NCBI GenBank assembly: GCA_963931865.1
Contig: OZ007505.1
Location: forward strand, 11,999,101-12,063,100
Direction of reading: 5' to 3'
Origin: Axinella damicornis
Lineage: Eukaryota > Porifera > Demospongiae > Axinellida > Axinellidae
Length of the DNA stretch: 64,000 nt
Under the pieces are notes generated by a model. It was given only the letters and a program-made list of their open reading frames with translations, searched no databases and was not told the origin of the DNA. The position numbers and the translations under genes were made by a program. This document shows, piece by piece, positions 20,682-29,436 of the stretch; the stretch's first letter is position 1; the number at the start of each line of letters is the position of its first letter.

Positions 20682-21284
20682 GGCCCAGACCCTTCCTGCA
20701 ACGATCAGTGGGGCGGGGTGGGAGGAGGGGAGGAGGGAAGACAAAGGGCCTGGTGACTCTGAAGAGGATGTTGTTGGCTCTGCCGGAATGCTGGTAGAGC
20801 CAACCAGATTGAAGCAGCATGTAATTTGTGGCACGATATCCGCTTTGAGCGCGTGACTAGATTTATAGTGGCATGGGGAGAAGAATCAGGACTATCTCCT
20901 TAGCGGCTTCACAGCTAGGCTACAGGCAGTTGATGCCCAAACAAAGCGAAGATAATTTGCATGCAATAGGGACGTCTCTGTGAGTCTCCACACGGGTTCT
21001 GGAATGTCTCACTGTTAAGTCTCCTTCGCGTACTACTCTTCGGCAAGTCTTTGAGGCAGACAGTACAGCGCTCTTCCTTGATAGCCATGGCTGTAGCTCT
21101 GTGCTCAAACAACTACTATACTTGAGGTACGTCACATGCAATATTACGTTTACGGAAGATTATTTCAATAATTACATTCCATTGTGCAACTGCATCTTGT
21201 TCAAAGTCACCAGACCCTTCTTCCTCCCTCCCCTCCCCTTTCGCCCCGCCCCACCAATCGTTGCAGGAAGGGTCTGGGCCATGT
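20682..21284. mobile_element. Inverted-repeat element with about 75-80-bp arms
   Basis: The left arm (20682-20757: TGGCCCAGACCCTTCCTGCA ... GTGGGGCGGGG ... GGTGACT) and right arm (about 21207-21284: AGTCACCAGACCC ... CCCCGCCCCAC ... TGCAGGAAGGGTCTGGGCCA) are reverse complements with small indels, about 450 bp apart. The CCCAGACCC terminus relates it to the 590-bp element. Confidence 0.75.
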
Positions 21285-21300
21285 GAGACTAGTTGTATCC

Positions 21301-21340
21301 ATATCCCTACATATAATTTATAGAGTCTACCGACTCTATG
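21301..21340. repeat. Dispersed GAGTC hairpin repeat, partial copy
   Basis: ATATCCCTACATATAATTTA then TAGAGTCTACCGACTCTATG; related to 17868-17911 and 22489-22535. Confidence 0.55.
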
Positions 21341-21444
21341 TTTTACACTCACCCCTTACTCCCGTGCGAAGGGTTCATCATCTACATGCAAGGGTCTGAT
21401 TCCAAGACAATGCCACCCCCTCGATCATGGACAATACACTATTT

Positions 21445-21718
21445 ACAAGTAATAAAAAACATTTGAAAATGTAACAGGATGTAGGGATACCAGAACGCCA
21501 AAAAGTAAGGAAACAAGGCAGGGATGATCGCACAAAACAGCGAAGTATACAACCCCCTACAGAGATCTTTTTCCATATACGTGTATAATGAAAAAAGATA
21601 TGTAGGGTGATTGTATACTTCACTGTTTTGTGCGATCATCCCTGCCTTGTTTCCTTACTTTTTGGCGTTCTGGTATCCCTACATCCTGTTACATTTTCAA
21701 ATGTTTTTTATTACTTGT
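21445..21718. mobile_element. Near-perfect 274-bp palindrome (MITE-like)
   Basis: The left arm starts ACAAGTAATAAAAAACATTT and the right arm ends AAATGTTTTTTATTACTTGT. About 125 bp pair almost perfectly around a loop near CATATACGTGTATAATG. TGATCGCACAAAACAG and GATGTAGGGATACC occur in both arms. I see no obvious target duplication longer than a few bases. It ends 19 bp before the exon at 21738. Confidence 0.88.
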
Positions 21719-21737
21719 TTATGTCATTTTTTTTTAG

Positions 21738-21827
21738 CAGCAGCGCATACAATTTGCCATCACAGAGCAGAAGTCGGTGTCCTCACAAGTAGTAGGAGCC
21801 CTTGCTTTGGTATATGGAAAATATTGA
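21738..21827 (+). CDS. Probable terminal exon of an unrecognised plus-strand gene
   Basis: After a strong acceptor (ATTTTTTTTTAG) a phase-0 frame encodes QQRIQFAITEQKSVSSQVVG then ALALVYGKY and TGA. Upstream exons were not found. The polypyrimidine tract lies between the exon and the palindrome at 21445-21718, so that insertion is directly upstream of the branch-point region. Confidence 0.45.
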   Translation, partial: QQRIQFAITEQKSVSSQVVGALALVYGKY

Positions 21828-22488
21828 CTCCGGTATTCACATTGGCTGAAGAATCAGACCCAAGTCAACCCTTTTCTGGATGGATATCCCTGTCTGAACT
21901 CTGAAGACCATAATATTATTAGCTATACCAGAAGCGGCAAAAGTCTTTAGATAGGCATTCAGCCCTCTCACAGAACACAGTAGGTAGTAACATACACAAA
22001 TTTATACGCAGAGTAACCAGAGTTTACCTCGAAGTAGGAAATTCAGCACAACGGCGCAAGACACTTCTAATTCAGCGATCTTGAGTAATAATTACTTTCG
22101 TTGCTTAGTGATCGCGCATGCGTACAAACGAGAAAATGGCGTGACTAAAGAAGCCATAGTTATTGAGTGGGCAGCTGCAGCCGCCTGGTGAAAACTTGGA
22201 GGTTGCAAAAAAGCGATGGCCAGGTGCACTACTCGGTGTGAAATGCTGCTGTTTCGTGCGAAAACCATCATGAGAGATTGAGGCGACGTAGAGCTAGCCC
22301 GTCTGAAGAAGAAGAAGAAAGAAGAAAGAAAAACAATTTGCCCGTTTCGCGAGTACCTGGTGTGGTACTTTCGCGACGCGAAGAGTCTTGTTGGTCATGA
22401 AAACACCCGAAGATGAACGGTATGTGGTTATAAAGGCTTATAAGTGTACCGTTTCTGAGATTTGGAGAGATTCTTTTGTATTAGCATA
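21828..22488. other. No gene seen; GAA microsatellite near 22302-22333
   Basis: A degenerate (GAA)n tract at about 22302-22333 is the only structured feature. A GCGCGAGTACC/TTTCGCGACGCG-rich stretch follows it. Confidence 0.4.
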
Positions 22489-22535
22489 TATTGCGTGTAC
22501 GTCGTATCCCTACATACAGAGTCTACCGACTCTGT
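22489..22535. repeat. Dispersed GAGTC hairpin repeat, copy 2
   Basis: ATTGCGTGTACGTCGTATCC then CTACATACAGAGTCTACCGA and CTCTGTG. Clearly the same family as 17868-17911. Confidence 0.6.
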
Positions 22536-22843
22536 GATAGTGTCCATGCTTCACATACAACATGACGTACGTGTATACATGTACACTCACTATAGCTGAA
22601 TTCCAGCAACTGATACACCACACTACGGTCATAGTGTTCGACTCCCATTTCCTTAAGGACTGCTTCCATATGATTACGGCGGCATCTCTGGGCCCAGGCA
22701 GTGCCATCGATATCCATTCATGCAGTCAGGTTTGCCAGTTCTGATTAAAAAATTAATTTCCCAGGTACGGGTACGGGTCCAAGCAGGACTACACACCCAC
22801 TGGGCAATTATGCAGACACACCCTAGTCTATCGAGCTTTCTCT

Positions 22844-22882
22844 CGCTCCGGAAGTTGGGGGCGGGGCGTAGCTTCCGGAGCG
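22844..22882. repeat. GC-rich hairpin
   Basis: CGCTCCGGAAG and CTTCCGGAGCG are perfect 11-bp arms around a TTGGGGGCGGGGCGTAG loop. Confidence 0.85.
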
Positions 22883-23091
22883 TATGAATCGTGAGAGTCG
22901 AGAGGCCTGAGCAGCGAGAACACTGAAGTTACCCAACCCACTTCACTGCACATAATTGCTGCAAGCCCCGGAAACTATACCGTGGGAGACCCTTTGTGAT
23001 GCGCCCCCCGCTCTCTCTCGCCAGGCCAGCCAGTCAGCCTACCAGCGTAGGCTGCATCCTGATATCCACGGCCCTGAGGCACCCCTGCCAG

Positions 23092-23299
23092 AACCTTGGG
23101 CACACCTCACAACGTCGAAGGAGTGTTCCCAGGAACAAGTCCAGCACCGTGTTACTACCCCGAGTGGGTCCTTACAAGGTACTCCTCTCCTCTGGAAATG
23201 CTAGTGGACCCACTGGAGATTGAGCAGAGGGAACCACACTTGGGGTTCCTCTACATCTCCTCTGTTGAGGACGAGGCGTTACAACCCCTACAACCTCAC
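23092..23299 (+). CDS. Probable exon of an unrecognised gene
   Basis: A CCCTGCCAG acceptor and a CAC-GTAAGTG donor bracket 208 nt with one fully open, protein-like frame: GTPHNVEGVFPGTSPAPCYY, then EWVLTRYSSPLEMLVDPLEI and HLGFLYISSVEDEALQPLQP. The other frames here are partly open too, and the region just upstream (22966-23090) is open in two frames, so a longer exon is possible. I do not recognise the family, and linkage to 25738-26268 is unproven. Confidence 0.5.
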
Positions 23300-23352
23300 G
23301 TAAGTGTACACAGAATGTCCCAATACTCACAGTACAATAGAGAGTGAGATTC

Positions 23353-23690
23353 AGGGGTGGCTGGTGGCCTAGCGGTTAAAGCATCCGACTGCTAATCTAA
23401 AGGTTGCAGGTTCGAATCCCACCATTGCCATAGGAGAGATTTTCTTTCTCTCCTAGGAGTTGACTCAGCTCTACCCTTAAAAATGAGTAGGTGTGTTCTT
23501 GAAGGTGTTTTCACCTGACACAGTTCACACCGCATCCTTCGGAGGGGATGTAAAGCCGTTGGTCCCGGGGTACTGGTTAATGGATGTAAAGCCGTTGGTC
23601 CCGGGGTACTGGTTAATATTAGCATTCATGCTATTCCGGTTACCTCGTTAGCCACTCTACATGGTGGTTTCTCATAAAATGAAATAAAAT
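23353..23690 (+). mobile_element. tRNA-derived SINE
   Basis: The head has an A box (TGGCCTAGCGGTTAAAGC) and a perfect B box (GGTTCGAATCC), as in RNA polymerase III promoters, with an ACTGCTAAT segment as in a tRNA-Ser(GCT) anticodon loop. The anticodon stem is broken, so this is not a functional tRNA gene. A conserved-looking body (CCTTCGGAGGGGATGTAAAG) follows, then an A-rich tail (AAAATGAAATAAAA). A 36-bp segment of the body is tandemly duplicated (23546-23581 and 23582-23617). Confidence 0.85.
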
Positions 23691-24228
23691 CCACACTTTT
23701 TTGTGAAGCAGAAGCTGTTGACACAATTTGCCGTTCCATTCACTAATTCATGGCTAAGTTTTGACTGAAGCAAACCTAGCCTTATTCCCAGGCGCTCGGT
23801 TATTGGGGAGAAGAACGTCTGGTATCCACTGTTTGCGCATGCGTGGCTCCCCACTTTTTTGTGGGTAACTTGGAAACTACTACTATCTCAAGCACGTTAG
23901 CCCTAATGAAGCCATATGGCGTCATGAGACTTTCAGCTTCATGATGTTACATCCGGCAATGTCCTAGTTCTGCGACAGCAGAAAGGGTGGGACAAGGGGA
24001 GGTGGGTGGGTGCACCCGGAGGGTGCGAACAGCATGGCCGTGTCTGGGCTCTGCAGTCCAGGGTACTATTCTGGATCATACAATGAGCACCCCAATTGCA
24101 ATGAACTCCAGCTGCATAGTAGCTTCCCAGCGCACAGGAAAATAGACCCACCCTCCTTTTGAGTAGCCACTTCCCTTCCTTGTTCGTTGACTTACTGGTG
24201 GGTAGTTTGTAGTGAGGAAGCCAGTACA
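23691..24228. other. No gene seen
   Basis: A CCCACTTTTTTGTGGG hairpin lies at about 23850. Frames through this region are short and unrecognised. Confidence 0.35.
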
Positions 24229-24233
24229 CGTGA

Positions 24234-24566
24234 TCAAGAGTGTATAATAATAAGAAGAGAGTAACGAACTCGCTATAGGAATGTATGCGGAAAGTAACGT
24301 GACATCCGGTATAGTGCTAATGTCAAAAACACAATCTTACCTGACATAGACGCCATGGCTACCGTACCACAGCTAGCTAGCCTCTTTGACTCGACGATCA
24401 AGGCGTGTGTGCAGCAAGTAAACTCGGCCATATCAGAGAATACAATAGTTGACGAGTCCGTGTGGATCACGTGCACCACACTGGATGTCACGTTACTTTC
24501 CGCATATACATTCAACGTAGCCTATAATGAGTTTGATACTCTCTTCTTATTATTATACACTCTTGA
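24234..24566. mobile_element. 333-bp inverted-repeat element, TSD CGTGA
   Basis: Terminal inverted repeats of about 75-85 bp begin TCAAGAGTGTATAATAATAA and include GCGGAAAGTAACGTGACATC. Exact 5-bp flanks CGTGA lie at 24229-24233 and 24567-24571. The middle carries an open plus frame starting MATVPQLASLFDSTIKACVQ at 24355, and the minus strand is open as well. No transposase homology. Confidence 0.87.
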
Positions 24567-24836
24567 CGTGATTCAATCAGATTGTACAAATTCCTTGGGG
24601 GTACATGCAAGAATTTTGTTAGCCTTTCTCCTTGTGTGGGGTCCCAAGAAAACCATTGTGTGGTGCTATTCTGAATAGCATCACAGTTTAAGTCCCAACT
24701 TGTTTTCAGACTCTGCTAAGAGTGTGAGCTGAGGTTTTGTCATGTGTGCTAGAGAGGAATACCTAGAGAAAGAAATTTGGGCCTAAAAGAGTTATGGTTA
24801 CAAGATATTAGCAATGTGATAACCACTGTTGATAGT

Positions 24837-25198
24837 AGGTTACGGGATACTCATGCTTCATGCTCGCGCCATGCAAAATGTACTTCAAGTGCATGCTGAA
24901 TTTTGCAAGTACGAAGAGCGTGAGCAAATTGATTCAGGCGATGGAGGTGTGCTGTCCCAAGCTGCAGGGCATGACGGAAGCTTCTATGGATATGATGTGT
25001 ACCTGTCCAAAAACGAGCAATTCAGTTCACAGTATTATAACTGCTTTTCTCAAGCGAGACAGCAGATAAATTTGCCATGAAAAGCTTCCGTCATGCCCTC
25101 CTTGATGAATATCTAAACAGGTCCAAAATAATTTTGGCTACAAATTCGATCAGCATTCACTTGCAATACACAGCACACACCCGAGTGTCCCGTAACCT
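24837..25198. mobile_element. 362-bp inverted-repeat element
   Basis: Ends AGGTTACGGGATACTC and the complementary GAGTGTCCCGTAACCT. The inner matching segment GGGCATGACGGAAGCTT (about 24967) pairs with AAGCTTCCGTCATGCCC (about 25082), so the arms are about 150 bp with diverged middles. Confidence 0.8.
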
Positions 25199-25627
25199 CT
25201 CAGACTGCAGGAATGTGGGGCGGGAGGGTTGAGAAATTCTTGCAGTGAACTTTCTCGTATTATGTAGACACAGGGTGAAGTGACTAGCCATCCTTGCTTT
25301 CAGGTAGTCCACCTACCGTATACTAGTCTAGCTGCATGCACTTGAAAGCATGTCAATCCAATGAAGTAGCCATTTGGGTGAGTGGGGCTCTGCATGCACC
25401 CTCAACATTTACGCTACGTATTTGTGGCCAAGTTAATCAACACTTTGTCTTCTCTCATGCAGTTGATATCATGATATACTGAGTTCCATGGAAGAGCTTC
25501 CAGTGTGGAGGTTATGGAACAGGACTGTGATGGGGTAAGCCAGCGAATTATACGACTTGTCTGAAGTGGGATTCCGGGGGCGGGAGTACATTAGTGGCAT
25601 ACGACCAGTGCGCTTTTACCTACTCTG

Positions 25628-25648
25628 CCCCCCCCCCCCCCCCCCCCC
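25628..25648. repeat. C21 homopolymer
   Basis: A run of 21 C without flanking hairpin arms. Confidence 0.95.
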
Positions 25649-25737
25649 ATAGAAGGATGTCAGACGTGACCTGACTGGTTAAAAGCATTCATAACTGACC
25701 ACATACCACATGCGCCTATATCTCCATATCTCGACAG

Positions 25738-26268
25738 GAAGCAAAGATGTGCCTATCAATGAGATGTGTTTTAATATATCAAATGACATTCCTCGAATAC
25801 GTGCTTCAATTTGCGTTGTCCACTCTACAGGAGCAGAGTTTCTTGGAAGACGAGTAGCTTGGACGATAGTTGAGCCTGCACCTAACAGTCAGGTGTGCCT
25901 TATAATGTGTGACTACAGTACCTGTAGTAAGCCTTCGATATTGCTGACTCTGCTTCTATGGCCACAGACAGTTTTTTTAATTGGGGGTATGGTTTCAAAA
26001 TTATGAGCCATGTTAAAGATCATCCTATCAGCATTGTGGTGATAGTGCATGCCGTATTGCCCTGACTGTAATGTGTAGTTGACTCAGGAAAAGGTCTATT
26101 GTGAGTAAACTGAAATACTCAACTGTTCAGAGTGCAATTCTGGCAGTGTGTGGAGTTGCCACTGGCAGTTCCAGAGAAACACCACCTGTTGCACTGCATG
26201 TGCAGGCTACTTACCTCCCAGGGATAACACATGTTGCCGTATTAGCTGTGGCTGTGACAGAAAGTTGA
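25738..26268 (+). CDS. Last two exons of an unrecognised gene
   Basis: Exon 25738-25892 follows a CTCGACAG acceptor and ends CAG-GTGTGC. Exon 26131-26268 follows AACTGTTCAG and ends with TGA at 26266-26268. Phases agree. The product includes KDVPINEMCFNISNDIPRIR, ASICVVHSTGAEFLGRRVAW and TIVEPAPNSQ, then SAILAVCGVATGSSRETPPV and ALHVQATYLPGITHVAVLAV, ending TES. Alternating hydrophobic residues suggest beta strands of an extracellular or trafficking-type fold. I cannot name the family, and the upstream exons are not connected. Confidence 0.6.
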
Positions 26269-26337
26269 CGCGTGTCTAATGAACAGCGCAATAGTGCAAT
26301 TGAAAAGAGCTGGCTGCATGCTTGTGTATCGTGTAAG

Positions 26338-26890
26338 TACTGTATTTCCGCGATCAAACGCCGTGGCTACTATTTATTTCATCACGCGATCTACTGCGGC
26401 TACTATTCAAGGGTGGCCACTAATCGAAGGCGGCGTTTATTAAACTTGGCATAAACGAGGAAGCGAGGAAATGGATTGGAGCACCGTGTATGCACAAAGA
26501 AGAAGTTTTGTTTCAGCCCTGGGCCGTGTGGTACTGTCATAATCATTCCGACAAAACGGTAGGAAATGCCCAAGCCATTACTGTGACGAAAGATTTCACC
26601 AGTCACACGTCACTCGCCCCCCATACCTCGACCACAGAAAACGCCAAATGCTTAGACACCTCTCGGGGAATATGACCAACAATCAGTTCTCCTCTCTTCA
26701 CGCTCACAGCGAAACAGTCACGGTCCTCGAGGGCTAGACAAAGCACTTCGATCGATTGCCGACTGTCCGAATACTAGCCGCGGCTACTAAACAAGGGCGG
26801 CGTTTGTTTCATTCAGCCCTTCTGGAGGTGCGGCCATTGTTCGAGGGTGGTCACTAATCGAGTGCGGCATTTGATCGTGGAAATAAGGTA
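26338..26890. mobile_element. 553-bp inverted-repeat element (TATTTCC type)
   Basis: Left end TACTGTATTTCCGCGATCAA and right end the diverged complement TTTGATCGTGGAAATAAGGTA. Both arms contain CACTAATCGA and GGCGGCGTTT-like segments in repeated short blocks (GCGGCTACTA, AAGGGTGG). No ORF resembles a transposase. Confidence 0.8.
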
Positions 26891-27284
26891 TGTGTGTCTG
26901 CCCGCCCACCCTGGTTGGCAGTGACCACCACTCAGCTCAGCTTTCAGCACCAATCTCTTTTAACAAAATACCACTTGAAGTGTGACCTGGACAGAACCTT
27001 GCCTGATGCAACCATAGCAGTGCTAAGTATTTATATGCACTGTCTCTTCACTCCTATTCACCTTCAGATTCATGACATTCTGGTGAGGCCCACTAACCAG
27101 GTCTTGTAGGAAGGCACTACCTCTGAGTAGTAATGATCTCTGAGTGACATACAACTATAATGTCATTTGTGGCAGTGTACCAGGACTGTAGTCAAAACAT
27201 CATGCTCCAGCTGCAATTGTACAGTCTACGGGCTTTTCTTTTCCTAGTGATTCATCCACTATATAGGGAGACCACTGGACATGT

Positions 27285-27631
27285 TGGCCTTGTTCCCAGG
27301 CCTACCCTGTTTTCTGTTCTTCGGCTTGTGTTACACAGATGCGGATCCGCTCATGAATGATGTCAGATAGGCCCAACCGACACTGGCCAATGAAATTGTG
27401 TATAGAGCATCTGGAGTCACGACTAGCCGTGGAGTGTCTGAGCCTAGGTGACTGCATGATGAACTGATCCAGGACCAATTATTATGGACCCCGCCCCCTT
27501 ACATCCACCTCCTCCTGATGTCGCTCGCATAATGAATGATGCCAGGCGTTCCCCATTTTTGGCCACATCTGTGTATTATTGTCAACGCAAGCCGAAGAAC
27601 AGAGAACGGGGTAGGCCTGGGAACGAGGCTA
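27285..27631. mobile_element. 347-bp foldback element
   Basis: Left arm TGGCCTTGTTCCCAGGCCTA ... TCTGTTCTTCGGCTTG; right arm CAAGCCGAAGAACAGA ... GTAGGCCTGGGAACGAGGCTA. The arms are about 60 bp and both approach an ATGAATGATG(C/T)CAG segment in the middle. The left terminus has drifted from TAGCCTCG. Confidence 0.75.
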
Positions 27632-29436
27632 TTACTGTGTTAAGTCAATACCCATAGTCTAAGGCGGTTAATGCGCTCAAGCAAGTCTCGTAGCTGTTAA
27701 GAGACCTACTTGAGTGCAGTAACCTGATACTAGCTACTAACTATTCATATCTAGGACTCTTTCATAGCAATAGAGTATAGCAACATTTGATGGCAGCAGC
27801 ACACATTCTATTACACTAATGTTCGCCATAGTTTTCAAATCCTGCCCCCTTCATGACTGCAAGCTGTTCGCACACCCACCCCGACACCAAAGCATGCAGT
27901 GTTTTCCCATCCTGCACCCTTCTCGATTGCGTGGACGCACCCATCCTGATCCGGTTGAGCTATCTTGAGCTACAGATTTGCTATTGTTTAAGTTCTGTTT
28001 GGTGTCTCTGTACTGTCTCAGTTCTCTTGTTGATCTTGTAAGATGCACTTTGTGCCCAAATGCTTTTGATCTCACTGTACATATTGAAAGTAGCTATACT
28101 GTTACCAAGGATGTATTCTCCAATTTCTCTGTATGCTAATTGAAGGTCCATCACTGTACTTCATCAAAACAGTAGCTACTCTACCTTTATAGTAACTGTT
28201 ATAGCTACTGGCATGGAAGTAATTGTACAGCCATAATAATATTGCAAAAGGAAGTCCGTAATTACTAGCCAATGGTGGTGGTAATGGGCTCTCACTAGGG
28301 TGCTTTTCACACATTGACATTGAGTTCTGCAATACACTCTGATAATCACGCGCGCTTGCACAGGAAATCTGTAGACTTCCCGGGCTAGCCCGCGTGATTA
28401 GGTACCATCCGCATTCTGATTGGTCAATGATTGTGGCTGTAATTTTTTGGGCGGGATTTGTGAAATTCTTTTGATGGGCTGCTTCAGCATCACCGGTTTT
28501 CTCATTTCTGCTGACCAGGGAATGAACAGTTGAGCGCGGAAGGAGACAGCTCTAAGAGAACTTCCGATACAAGGCGCTCTTCAACTGCTGCCGTGCCAGT
28601 AGCAAGCCATTGTGCGCCGATCCGTCCTCGAGGACCGTCGTCGTGTTATTCTGCACAGTCAGTTCTCTATACTCTACACCAACGCTCCCGTCTACATGTA
28701 GCTGTGCCACTTTATCGGTCTCCTCTCACCATTCGCTGTTCCCCCCTCTACTACTCAGCCCGTGCAGTGGTAAAGTATTTCTTGTTATCTGCTCGCGCGA
28801 GGCGTGGCAACCATGGCTATAACTCCCGACCTGCTCCGCAAGGTGCGATGGTGGTTTTGTCCCAGGAGAGTGGACATGCTAGCCTTCCCAAATGCCCTAC
28901 TGCTGACCCTACCTGCCCACTCTACCTGAGGTCATTCGGTATATACAATCATACTTCACTGCATCATGATCACACACGCACACACACATATTATATACAC
29001 ATGCACATGTCAGTATAGCAGAATCTGTTGCAGCTCTACAAGGGTTTGATCCACTCAGTATCACCATGGCTGTGTGATTGGACTTCCCAGTATACTGGAG
29101 GTGGACTCTACCTGGCTCTCTTCCATCTTTACATTGCTCACTTCCTGGTTCAATACCTAGCTCTCTACCTGGCTCACTACCATAGCTCTCCCAATGACTG
29201 GATGGCTCAACCTGTCTCTACCTAACTGGCTATACCTGTTTCCAGAGATCATTCTCAGATGTACGGTAACACACACACACCTCTAGCTTTCCAACGAAGA
29301 TATTTATCCACACCAGTACCTGTGACTGTTCAGTTACAGATTCATTTTTGACCTCTTCCTCTCTCTCTTCTACACAAGCACACACACGCACCCCTAACTT
29401 TGTAACGGTAGTAATTCTGCTGTTGACATGTGACAC
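27632..29436. other. Left flank of the array; no confident gene
   Basis: A hairpin with TAATCACGCG / CGCGTGATTA lies at about 28345-28400. A plus frame from 28530 to 29018 is open (MSAEGDSSKRTSDTRR...) but has no recognisable domain and ends in a CA-rich region. CTACCTGGCT-type strings recur at 29108-29175 and a (CA)n run lies near 29271. GTTGACATGTGAC at about 29422 already resembles the array unit. Confidence 0.4.

Noticed and set aside
23360..23432. Functional tRNA-Ser(GCT) gene
   Set aside because: A and B boxes are good, but the anticodon stem does not pair, the long variable arm is missing, and a SINE body with an A-rich tail follows.
28530..29018. 162-codon plus ORF as a gene from which the array's exons might be transcribed
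   Set aside because: No recognisable domain, low-complexity end in a CA-rich region, and no donor site that clearly leads into the array. Left as unannotated flank.
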